Assembly: GCF_007748195.1 (NCBI RefSeq)
Contig: NZ_CP037920.1
Span: 1,923,501 to 1,987,500 of the forward strand
Length of the DNA stretch: 64,000 nt
Reading direction: 5' to 3'
Source: Gimesia aquarii
GTDB lineage: Bacteria; Planctomycetota; Planctomycetia; Planctomycetales; Planctomycetaceae
Shown here: piece by piece, positions 48,552-56,080 of the stretch
Position numbering within the stretch: position 1 is the stretch's first letter
Layout of the letters: the number at the start of each line of letters is the position of its first letter
Made by a program: the position numbers and the translations under genes
Notes under the pieces: generated by a model
Seen by the model: only the letters and a program-made list of their open reading frames with translations
Databases searched by the model: none
What the model was told of the DNA's origin: nothing

Positions 48552-49739
48552 TTAGACTTCCATCAACATTCGTGTTGGCTCTTCCAAAGCTTCCTTGATT
48601 CGCTTAAGAAAGACAACTGCTTCTCTGCCATCAACGACACGGTGATCGTAAGTCAGTGCGATATACATCATCGGGCGAATCACGACCTGGCCATCGATTG
48701 CAACCGGACGCTCCTGAATGCCATGCATTCCTAAAACACCACTCTGGGGTGGGTTGACTATGGGAGTTGAAAGCAAAGAACCATAGACGCCTCCATTGGT
48801 GATAGTGAATGTCCCACCCTGGAGTTCGTCGAGGCTGATTTTATTGTTGCGTGCACGTTGGCCGAAGTCACTGATCTTGAGTTCGATTTCAGCGAAGCTG
48901 AGTCGTTCCGCATTTCGCAGGATCGGGACTACCAGACCTTTACCACCACCGACGGCTATTCCGATGTCATAATAATTCCGGAAGACGAGATCCGTTCCCC
49001 GGATTTCTGCGTTGACTTGGGGAAATAAATTCAAAGCGTCGACAACGGCTTTAACAAAGAATGACATGAAGCCGAGCTTGACATCGTATTTTTTCAAAAA
49101 CATTTCTTTGTACTGTGACCGCAATTCCATCACAGCTGACATATCCACTTCATTGAACGTGGTTAACAAAGCAGCATTCGATTGAGCTTCCACAAGCCGT
49201 TCCGCAATTTTTTTACGGATAGGACTCATGGGAACAAATTCTTCTTCGCGGAAGGTGCCATTCTCAGAAGCAGAAGAACCTTGGAAATTGAGTGCATCTT
49301 CCTTCAGGATGCGACCGCCGGGACCAGTACCTGTGAGGTCAGATGGTTTCAGCCCTTTTTCAGCCATGACCCTGGCCGCAGCTGGCATAACGCGTTCTTC
49401 GGAACTTGTGGTGGCTTCATTGCTTGTTGAGGGAGCAGAGACGGATTCTGACTTTGCGGGAGTTTTGGCAGGTTCGGGCTCGTCGACTCCTGCCGGGCGT
49501 TCGGCTTCTTCAAGATAACCGATGACTTCACCTACGGACGCAGTTTCTCCCGGTTTTTTCAGGATTTCGACTATGTTACCATCAAGGGGAGCTGGAACAT
49601 CAAAGGTCGCCTTATCGGTCTCTAGCTCGACAATTTCACTATCCTGCGCGACCCATTTTCCCTCTTCGGCATGCCAGGCGCCTATCTGAACTTCGGTGAT
49701 GGACTCACCTACGGAGGGAACTTTAATTTCAATAGACAT
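48552..49739 (-). CDS. sucB: 2-oxoglutarate dehydrogenase E2, dihydrolipoyl succinyltransferase
   Basis: 395 aa from the ATG at 49737-49739. The N-terminal lipoyl domain (1-75) opens [18 protein letters not shown] and has the lipoylated Lys in [13 protein letters not shown] Pro/Ala/Ser linker leads to a peripheral-subunit-binding domain ([20 protein letters not shown]). The catalytic domain ends [16 protein letters not shown] with His and Asp of the active site. The SVGES opening and [12 protein letters not shown] favour the succinyltransferase over the pyruvate enzyme. It is the first gene of the E2-E3-ligase operon; no E1 gene lies upstream in the window. Confidence 0.95.
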   Translation of the reverse strand: MSIEIKVPSVGESITEVQIGAWHAEEGKWVAQDSEIVELETDKATFDVPAPLDGNIVEILKKPGETASVGEVIGYLEEAERPAGVDEPEPAKTPAKSESVSAPSTSNEATTSSEERVMPAAARVMAEKGLKPSDLTGTGPGGRILKEDALNFQGSSASENGTFREEEFVPMSPIRKKIAERLVEAQSNAALLTTFNEVDMSAVMELRSQYKEMFLKKYDVKLGFMSFFVKAVVDALNLFPQVNAEIRGTDLVFRNYYDIGIAVGGGKGLVVPILRNAERLSFAEIELKISDFGQRARNNKISLDELQGGTFTITNGGVYGSLLSTPIVNPPQSGVLGMHGIQERPVAIDGQVVIRPMMYIALTYDHRVVDGREAVVFLKRIKEALEEPTRMLMEV

Positions 49740-50062
49740 CGGACACAATTCTCCAACCGAGTCATCGGGAAAACGTATTATTCTAGACTTTCGCCAGACG
49801 TTTTTCTACTTTTCGAGCAGCAAAAGGGATTATGACTTCTAGGTAATGTCAGCACAATTCCCGTGTGTATCGAAGATGATAAACAGAAAAAATATTTTGA
49901 TTTTGAAACTGAAGACAGACAAAATTCGGCCTGGACAGCTCGCTAAATAAAAAGAACGCTGGCCTATTTATCGGCTTTTCAGCCAGACCAGCGCTCAGAT
50001 AATTTTACCTGCGGTATTAACCGAAACAGACGTAACAAGTCTTATCAGTTGTATTGCTTGAA
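49740..50062. other. Intergenic region upstream of sucB
   Basis: 323 bp between the SMP-30 gene and sucB on the same strand. It contains the SMP-30 terminator (49957-49993) and about 200 bp that must hold the promoter of the sucB operon. No clear promoter was recognised. Confidence 0.5.
49957..49993 (-). terminator. Intrinsic terminator of the SMP-30 gene
   Basis: An 8-bp stem with one G-U (CGCTGGCC at 49957-49964 with GACCAGCG at 49986-49993) around a 21-nt loop. On the minus strand it is followed by TTCTTTTTATTT. Confidence 0.75.
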
Positions 50063-51007
50063 TCAGGAAGATTTGCCTGGAAAACGATGCCCTTTGGCCT
50101 TCGTATCGATACGGTAAAGCGAAGTGCGTGCGGTAATGAACAGGCTTGAGTTATCTTTCCCTCCGAATGTGACATTTGCGGGTTTTTCAGGAACTTCAAT
50201 GATTCCCAGCAGTTTTCCTTCTGGTGAGAAAACCTGCAGGCCCAGGCCTGAAGTAATATAGAGGTTTCCCTTCGTATCAATTGTAAGGCCATCTCCCCCT
50301 CTACCCGGTTCTTTGTATCCTTCCTGCTGCTGCAAAGTGCAGAAAACGCGCCCTTTGCCGATCTTTCCAGGTGCAGTGACGGGATAGGCCCACATTTCCT
50401 TCTGCATACTGGGAATGACATAGAGCGTTTTTTCGTCAGGAGACAGAATCACGCCGTTGGGAGCCTTGAGATTGTCAACGAGGCGTGTCACTTTTCCGTC
50501 AGCGGCTCGATAATAAACAGCGGTTTTTCCCTGAGGAAGAGGTTCCGGGGCCCGGTAGTGCGGATCAGTAAAATAAATCCCACCTGTACGGTCAACCACG
50601 AGGTCGTTTGGCGCGTTAAATCGATTGCCTTGGTATTCCGTAGCCAGAGGTGTCACCTTTTTGTTTTTCAGATTAATACTTACAAGACGCCCATCCATTT
50701 CACACGCCAGCAGATTATTGGCACCATCCAGCATCAGACCATTGCAATGATTTGAAGGTTCCAGAAAAACGGAGAGCTTTCCTTTTGAATTGACCTTATA
50801 GATTTTGTTATCGGGAATATCAGTGAAGTAGAGATTTCCTTTCAAATCAAATGCGGGTCCCTCTGTAAATTTAAAATCGGTAAAGAGTTTCACCGGTTTA
50901 CCCACAGGGCCGATGCCTGGAATCTTTGAGTCTTGTTCTGCTAAGGCATGAATTGACATCAGTAACAGAGTTACTGAAACGATAGTCCAGTTAAATAAGT
51001 TTCGCAT
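50063..51007 (-). CDS. Secreted SMP-30/gluconolactonase-like propeller protein
   Basis: 314 aa from the ATG at 51005-51007, chosen because AAGGAG lies 7-8 nt upstream; the open frame extends 15 codons further without a site. The signal peptide is FNWTIVSVTLLLMSIHALA. The six-bladed SMP-30/gluconolactonase/LRE propeller shows FTEGPAFDLKGNLYFTD, NHCNGLMLD, NAPNDLVVDRTGGIYFTD, APNGVILSPDEKTLYV and GDGLTIDTKGNLYIT. Glu, Asn and Asp of these motifs bind Ca2+ or Zn2+ in family members, which hydrolyse lactones such as gluconolactone. The actual substrate is unknown. It is transcribed alone. Confidence 0.9.
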   Translation of the reverse strand: MRNLFNWTIVSVTLLLMSIHALAEQDSKIPGIGPVGKPVKLFTDFKFTEGPAFDLKGNLYFTDIPDNKIYKVNSKGKLSVFLEPSNHCNGLMLDGANNLLACEMDGRLVSINLKNKKVTPLATEYQGNRFNAPNDLVVDRTGGIYFTDPHYRAPEPLPQGKTAVYYRAADGKVTRLVDNLKAPNGVILSPDEKTLYVIPSMQKEMWAYPVTAPGKIGKGRVFCTLQQQEGYKEPGRGGDGLTIDTKGNLYITSGLGLQVFSPEGKLLGIIEVPEKPANVTFGGKDNSSLFITARTSLYRIDTKAKGHRFPGKSS

Positions 51008-51221
51008 CAAAGGCTCCTTGGATAACGAGGCCAGTCTAAAGGGGGAACACAATTATCCTCTATTAGAGCCTGCTTACCCTATAAAATTCAACCATCTAAA
51101 GAATCGGAATGCGTTATCAGTAGAAATCAGGTCTCGCATGCAGGAAACTGGCTGATGAGAGATAAAGACACGAATTGCCTTTACAAATGAATAAATAAGT
51201 GACAGAAGAAAGTTAATCTAG

Positions 51222-52403
51222 ATGGATGCCGTCCGGCTGCTCAAACAACTCATTTCCATCCCCAGCGTGAATCCCATGGGGCGCGCGGTAAAGGGTGATA
51301 TCTATTTCGAAGGTAAACTGACTCAGTTTTTATGTGACTATTTTGCTGAATTGGGAGTGGAATATGAATCGATTGAAGTCGTTCCCGGTCGAAATAATGT
51401 CATTGCACGTACCAGTCTGAAGCCGGGGCGACCAACGATTCTAATGGACGTACATCAGGATACCGTTCCCGCAGAGGCGATGATTGTTCCCGCTTTTGAA
51501 GGTACCGAGAAAGAGGGACGCATCTATGGACGGGGCGCCTGTGACGTCAAAGGTGGTATGGCAGCGATGTTGATGGCATTTACGCGTCTGGTAAAAGAGA
51601 ATCCACCTGATGCAGCTAATGTGATTCTAACCTGCACTTGTGATGAAGAGGCAACAGTGCAAGGAATCAATCATCTTGTAAAACTTTGGGAGAAACCTTC
51701 TGGTCTCAGTCAGATATTGACAGAGCCGCCTGATTTAGGATTAGTCGCTGAGCCGACAATGTTGGATATTGTCGTGGCTCATCGGGGTGCGACGCGCTGG
51801 AAAATCAAAACCACAGGGAAAGCCTGTCACAGTTCTCAGCCTAAGGATGGGATCAATGCCATCTACCGAATGGCTGATGTTTTGCAAGCACTACAGGAAC
51901 ATGCCGAAGAATTATTGCAAAGAGAAGCCCACCCTTTATGCGGTCCGCCGACATTGAGTGTCGGCGTGATTGAAGGCGGGGAGAGTGTCAACATTGTGCC
52001 TGACAGTTGCACGATAGAAATTGATCGCCGTGTGATTCCGGGTGAAGATGGTATTGATGTAATGAATCAGGTAGAAACATTTCTCAAACAGAAACTGCCG
52101 TTCGAATTTGAAATGCAGCCTCCCTGGATTACCGGTGTTTCTCTTTCTGATCATAATAATGGCGAATGGAGCAACCAGTTACTCTCTGTCATCGATTCGG
52201 TAGAATCTGGTCATAAGAAAGTAGGCGTTCCCTATGGCACACATGCCGCGCGCGTCAATCAGGGAGGGGTACCCGCGATGGTGTTCGGCCCCGGTTCCAT
52301 TGCGCAGGCACACACAGTTGATGAGTGGGTTGAAATCGACCAGCTATTGAAGGCCGAAGAAGTTTATTTTCAATTCTGTGCGAACGCAGGCCGTATTGAA
52401 TAA
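51222..52403 (+). CDS. M20 family metallopeptidase (ArgE/DapE-like)
   Basis: 393 aa with the M20 di-zinc signature: MDVHQDTVP (His78, Asp80), GRGACDVKGGMAAML (bridging Asp108), CDEEATVQG (Glu142/Glu143), VAEPT and a C-terminal AHTVDEWVEIDQL (His). The lid/dimerisation domain includes HRGATRWKIKTTGKACHSSQP. Relatives deacylate acetylornithine, succinyl-diaminopimelate or peptides; the specificity cannot be fixed from sequence and no arginine or lysine pathway genes are adjacent. Cytoplasmic, no signal peptide. A GC-rich hairpin follows the stop. Confidence 0.92.
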   Translation: MDAVRLLKQLISIPSVNPMGRAVKGDIYFEGKLTQFLCDYFAELGVEYESIEVVPGRNNVIARTSLKPGRPTILMDVHQDTVPAEAMIVPAFEGTEKEGRIYGRGACDVKGGMAAMLMAFTRLVKENPPDAANVILTCTCDEEATVQGINHLVKLWEKPSGLSQILTEPPDLGLVAEPTMLDIVVAHRGATRWKIKTTGKACHSSQPKDGINAIYRMADVLQALQEHAEELLQREAHPLCGPPTLSVGVIEGGESVNIVPDSCTIEIDRRVIPGEDGIDVMNQVETFLKQKLPFEFEMQPPWITGVSLSDHNNGEWSNQLLSVIDSVESGHKKVGVPYGTHAARVNQGGVPAMVFGPGSIAQAHTVDEWVEIDQLLKAEEVYFQFCANAGRIE

Positions 52404-52448
52404 TAAGATGAGCAAGTCGAGGCAGTCTTTTCTGCATATCAAGCCCGT

Positions 52449-52472
52449 GTAGGGTGCGAGCCCGCACCCTAC
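52449..52472. repeat. REP-like palindromic hairpin
   Basis: GTAGGGTGCG (52449-52458) pairs perfectly with CGCACCCTAC (52463-52472) around a 4-nt loop. It is GC-rich against its surroundings and lacks a T-tract, so it resembles a dispersed palindromic repeat more than a terminator. Only one copy was seen in this window. Confidence 0.55.
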
Positions 52473-52543
52473 TCTTCCCGCTTGTTGCGATTGGAACGAA
52501 TTGCAGCAAGCTCACTCTTTTTTGTAATCTCAAAAAAATTATC

Positions 52544-52573
52544 TTGACAGTCAATACCTAGAGCGGCTATATA
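52544..52573 (+). promoter_or_regulatory. Sigma-70-type promoter of the padR operon
   Basis: A perfect TTGACA (52544-52549), an 18-bp spacer and TATATA (52568-52573), about 40 bp before the padR ATG. Its position fits an autoregulated PadR promoter; the GATGTGTAGTTGTCCTATG stretch just downstream could be the operator, by inference only. Confidence 0.65.
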
Positions 52574-52611
52574 TTAGATGTGTAGTTGTCCTATGTATTG
52601 GAGTAAATACG

Positions 52612-52944
52612 ATGAATCCTCAATTATTTGCAGGCACCTTGGAGATGCTCATTCTGGAATTGGTTTCCGAAGGGCCCACGTATGGTTATGAAATTACGCA
52701 GCAGGTAACCAATCGATCGTCGAATGAATTTGAGTTGAAAGAGGGGAGTCTTTATCCCGCATTGCATAAAATGCAACGTAAAAAGCTCCTGAAATCCTTT
52801 TGGAAAGAGGTCGATGGTCGACGGCGTAAATATTATGAGTTGACCGTACAAGGGCAAAAAGTCCTTAATGAGAAACGCCAGGAATGGAAGCAGTTTTCTT
52901 CCGCCGTTGATCGAATTTTAGGAGCACAAAGTGGTTTGGCCTGA
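52612..52944 (+). CDS. PadR family transcriptional regulator
   Basis: 110 aa, a compact winged-helix PadR protein. Key motifs are MLILELVSEGPTYGYEITQQV, ELKEGSLYPALHKMQRKKLL (wing/recognition region) and DGRRRKYYELTVQGQKVL. The short C-terminal helix is that of the PadR-s2 type, which represses operons for membrane or stress proteins and often its own gene. A GGAG lies 8 nt before the ATG and a strong promoter precedes it. The next gene starts inside its 3' end (14-bp overlap), so they are co-expressed and probably functionally linked. Confidence 0.93.
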   Translation: MNPQLFAGTLEMLILELVSEGPTYGYEITQQVTNRSSNEFELKEGSLYPALHKMQRKKLLKSFWKEVDGRRRKYYELTVQGQKVLNEKRQEWKQFSSAVDRILGAQSGLA

Positions 52945-54586
52945 AGTCAGTATCGAAGATTTTCCTCCTAGACGCGACGATGAACCCGCGTCATTAAGGC
53001 AGGATATACTTGATGAGCTGACCGATCACTTTGTTTGTGCTTTCAATCGCGAGTTATTAAAGAATTCGGACGAGCGTTTAGCTCAAAAACGTGTAATCAA
53101 AAAGTTTGGTGACCCTGTTAAAATCGCTCGCCAACTCTGGTTTGATGCAATGAAGGAGAGAATTATGTCTCAACGAATTATGACCGGAATTTCAGCTGTA
53201 ATGGCCGTTTGCAGTATCGCTGTGGTTGGTATTGCCTGGATATTAATGCGAGACAGTCAGTTGGTAAATCGTCAGATGCTGGACCAATTGGCGGTGATAG
53301 CCGACAGACCTCAGGCTGATTCCACAGTTGTCAAAAGTTTGCAGAGTACCAATGAAGCTATCGTACGCGAGTTAAAAGTCCTGGCGGATTCGCAACGACC
53401 ATCACGACCAGTAAACGAATTGGGTATGTCAGGAATGATGGGAGCGATGGGTGTGGGCGAAGGTGAAATGATGGGAGGTGGTTTTGGTATGGAATCAAAG
53501 CCGGCTGAACCCTCCAATATTAACCAGCAAATTTTGAAACAATTGGAGCAACTGAACCAAAAACAAAATAATCAAGAGAGTTCTGCTTCTGAAGGAATGA
53601 ATCAAATATCGTTTCAACTGGTTCAGGATAACAAAGACAAAAAACCAGCCGTTGGCTTTAAAGGTATTTTGACAAAAAATGGTAATCAAATGGAATCGTT
53701 TTCTTTAGAGTCAGTAAGTACTAAAACCGGTAAGCTTGATTTTGGTAAACTTCCGTGGGGACAGTATTATTTTTATCTAAATGCTCCTTGGGGTGAAGTA
53801 TGCCATGTACCGAGCATTACAGTAATTCCAGGAAGGGACTATACCCAGACGATTGTTTGCCCTGTAGCATCACCTCTAGAAGTACCTGTCCAGTTTAAAG
53901 TCAATTGGTCAACAAAACAAAATTCGGAAGATTGGTATTTACTGTGTGACTTTCGTGAATTAGTACATGTTGGTTATGGTCATGTATTAAGAGAAACAGC
54001 AAACGGTTTTTCATTCAACAGTACGCGTAAACTCGGTGATGATCTTTGGACGACTATTCAGAACCAACAACAGCAACCAAAAGGCGTTTATCTAATTAGT
54101 AGTGATGATCAGGTGAGTCTATGCCCCTTAGATCGAAAGGGGTATTATGAAAATATTGGTCCAGATTCTCTAGCTGAGAAAACTTCGATCAACATATTAC
54201 AGGGGCAATATACTTTACCTCTGATATATTTGATTCCGAAAAAATATTTGAATAAGCTTTCTTCTTTAAATAAGTCAGCATCATACGATGTATTCAATTC
54301 GGTAAGAAAAGAAATAGTTAGATACGATCCATACCATAGTGAATCTCGAGGGATGAAATCTGGAACCTTTGGAGTTCTTAATACAGCGATCTTGATTCCT
54401 TCTCTCAATATAACGGATCCTATGCTGAATGACTCGTTTGGTAATTCTAAGAATGTGGCTGGAATTCAACTGCCACGTCGATTGGAATTTACTGCATCGA
54501 AGGATCAAACCAATCTCTGGGAAATCGAGCTACCTGATTTGAGTTCTCTTACTTCGAAAATTGATTCATCCAAAAATGTTCGATAA
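52931..54586 (+). CDS. PadR-linked membrane protein with permease-prefix-like N-terminus (copy 1)
   Basis: 551 aa starting with GTG inside padR, with AGGAG 6 nt upstream. The cytoplasmic N-terminus (1-80) has LRQDILDELTDHFVCAFNREL and VIKKFGDPVKIARQLWFDAM, like the permease-prefix/HAAS domains encoded beside PadR genes. One membrane helix (about 86-107) follows. The outer part has a Met/Gly-rich stretch (about 165-187: GMSGMMGAMGVGEGEMMGGG), a Gln-rich linker, and a beta-rich domain with KLDFGKLPWGQYYFYLNAPW like carboxypeptidase-regulatory/transthyretin folds. The rest is unrecognised. It is probably a transmembrane sensor or surface protein under PadR control. It is paralogous to the next gene. 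Confidence 0.8.
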   Translation: MVWPEVSIEDFPPRRDDEPASLRQDILDELTDHFVCAFNRELLKNSDERLAQKRVIKKFGDPVKIARQLWFDAMKERIMSQRIMTGISAVMAVCSIAVVGIAWILMRDSQLVNRQMLDQLAVIADRPQADSTVVKSLQSTNEAIVRELKVLADSQRPSRPVNELGMSGMMGAMGVGEGEMMGGGFGMESKPAEPSNINQQILKQLEQLNQKQNNQESSASEGMNQISFQLVQDNKDKKPAVGFKGILTKNGNQMESFSLESVSTKTGKLDFGKLPWGQYYFYLNAPWGEVCHVPSITVIPGRDYTQTIVCPVASPLEVPVQFKVNWSTKQNSEDWYLLCDFRELVHVGYGHVLRETANGFSFNSTRKLGDDLWTTIQNQQQQPKGVYLISSDDQVSLCPLDRKGYYENIGPDSLAEKTSINILQGQYTLPLIYLIPKKYLNKLSSLNKSASYDVFNSVRKEIVRYDPYHSESRGMKSGTFGVLNTAILIPSLNITDPMLNDSFGNSKNVAGIQLPRRLEFTASKDQTNLWEIELPDLSSLTSKIDSSKNVR

Positions 54587-54634
54587 TTGGAGCACACTGT
54601 TCTTTTATGATGAATCAATATTAAGGAACGCAAA

Positions 54635-56080
54635 GTGGTTTGGCCTGAGATTAGTATCGAGAATTTTCCTCCCGAGCGCGACGATGAGCCCTCCTCGCTC
54701 AGGCAGGATATTCTCGATGAACTGACCGATCACTTTGCCTGCGCCTTGAACAGAGAATTATTAAAGAACTCGGACCAGCAATTAGCACGAGAGCGTGTAA
54801 TAAAACAGTTTGGTGATCCAGTTAAAATTGCGCACCAACTTTGGTTGGATGCTATGAAGGAGAAAATCATGTCCCAACGAATTATGACTGGTGTCTCTGT
54901 CGTGATGGCGGTTTGTTGTCTTGCTGTTGTGAGTATTTCCTGGATGCTATTCCAGGAGAGTCAGAGAATGAATCAGGAGTTACTCTCTCAAGTGGCAGCG
55001 ATGGTTGATCGACCTGTGCCAGCCGCGACGACGACGATGGATCCGCAATTTCTAAAGCAGATGGAAATACTGTTAGAGAAGCAAGCGACTCAGGCAAATT
55101 CTGGTTCGGAAGAGATGAATTCGATTTTGTTTCAACTGGTTGCGGAAAGCAAAGAGGGAACACCATCCGCTGGTTTTAAAGGGTTTCTGTCGAAATATGA
55201 AGGTCAACAAATAGAATTTGCTGTCGATGCAGTCAGTGATGCAACGGGAAAACTGGATTTTGGAAAGCTCCCTTGGGGCAAGTATTATATGTCATTGCAT
55301 GCCCCTTGGGGAGAAATTGTTGATTTATTTCAGATAACAACAATCCCCGGGCGAAAGTTTGAACAAACCCTCGTCTGTCCTGCAAAGGCACCAGAGGATG
55401 TTGCGGTGCAATTTCAAGTCAACTGGCAGAACAAGCCAGCGGGGGAAGAATTTTATCTGTTGTGTGATTTTCGATCTCAATCGTTCAACCGATCCAAGAA
55501 AGTGAAAGAGTATAGCTTGAGTTCATTCCGAGAATTAGGAGATCGTTCTTGGGTCTATTTACACGATCTAAGCCTAGAGTCCAGGGAGAATGTGTATTTG
55601 ATTGAAGTTAAAAATAACCGAGCGACTCCCTGTACTCTTAATGCAGACGGGAGTATTGAAAAGATCAATTTGGAAAAATTGGTCTGGTCACCGACCGTTG
55701 AAATTTTGGAAGGCCAGTATTTGGCACCAGCGATATATTTGATACAGAAGAACGAACTCAGTCAATTAGCCGAGATCAATTCTATGGAGTCGATAAAAGT
55801 TATACGGTTTAAACAGAACGGTTTTGAGATACCGGAAGCCAGGTATGGGTTACCATTTGCTGGATTGATTGTTTCGCCATTTAAGAGACTCGAAATAGAA
55901 CCATCAATGGTGGTGGACAAGACCCCTACAGAACTGAAGCAGATACATGGACTTCTTAAATATCCTGTCACTAAGACCTATTCTGCAACAAAGAAGAATC
56001 AACCCAATGTCTGGAAAATTGATATTCCAGATCTGTATCCAATTACTCAGGAATCTGGTTCATCGAATAGTGCCCTGTAA
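54635..56080 (+). CDS. PadR-linked membrane protein, paralogue (copy 2)
   Basis: 481 aa, again with a GTG start preceded by AAGGAA. Its first 90 codons are nearly those of copy 1 (DELTDHFACALNRELLKNSD; VIKQFGDPVKIAHQLWLDAM), followed by one membrane helix (VMAVCCLAVVSISWMLF). It lacks the Met/Gly-rich stretch, but keeps the beta domain (KLDFGKLPWGKYYMSLHAPW) and a diverged C-terminal half. It arose by tandem duplication, 48 bp after copy 1. Its last 38 bp overlap the 3' end of the convergent pentahaem gene. Function unknown. Confidence 0.8.
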   Translation: MVWPEISIENFPPERDDEPSSLRQDILDELTDHFACALNRELLKNSDQQLARERVIKQFGDPVKIAHQLWLDAMKEKIMSQRIMTGVSVVMAVCCLAVVSISWMLFQESQRMNQELLSQVAAMVDRPVPAATTTMDPQFLKQMEILLEKQATQANSGSEEMNSILFQLVAESKEGTPSAGFKGFLSKYEGQQIEFAVDAVSDATGKLDFGKLPWGKYYMSLHAPWGEIVDLFQITTIPGRKFEQTLVCPAKAPEDVAVQFQVNWQNKPAGEEFYLLCDFRSQSFNRSKKVKEYSLSSFRELGDRSWVYLHDLSLESRENVYLIEVKNNRATPCTLNADGSIEKINLEKLVWSPTVEILEGQYLAPAIYLIQKNELSQLAEINSMESIKVIRFKQNGFEIPEARYGLPFAGLIVSPFKRLEIEPSMVVDKTPTELKQIHGLLKYPVTKTYSATKKNQPNVWKIDIPDLYPITQESGSSNSAL

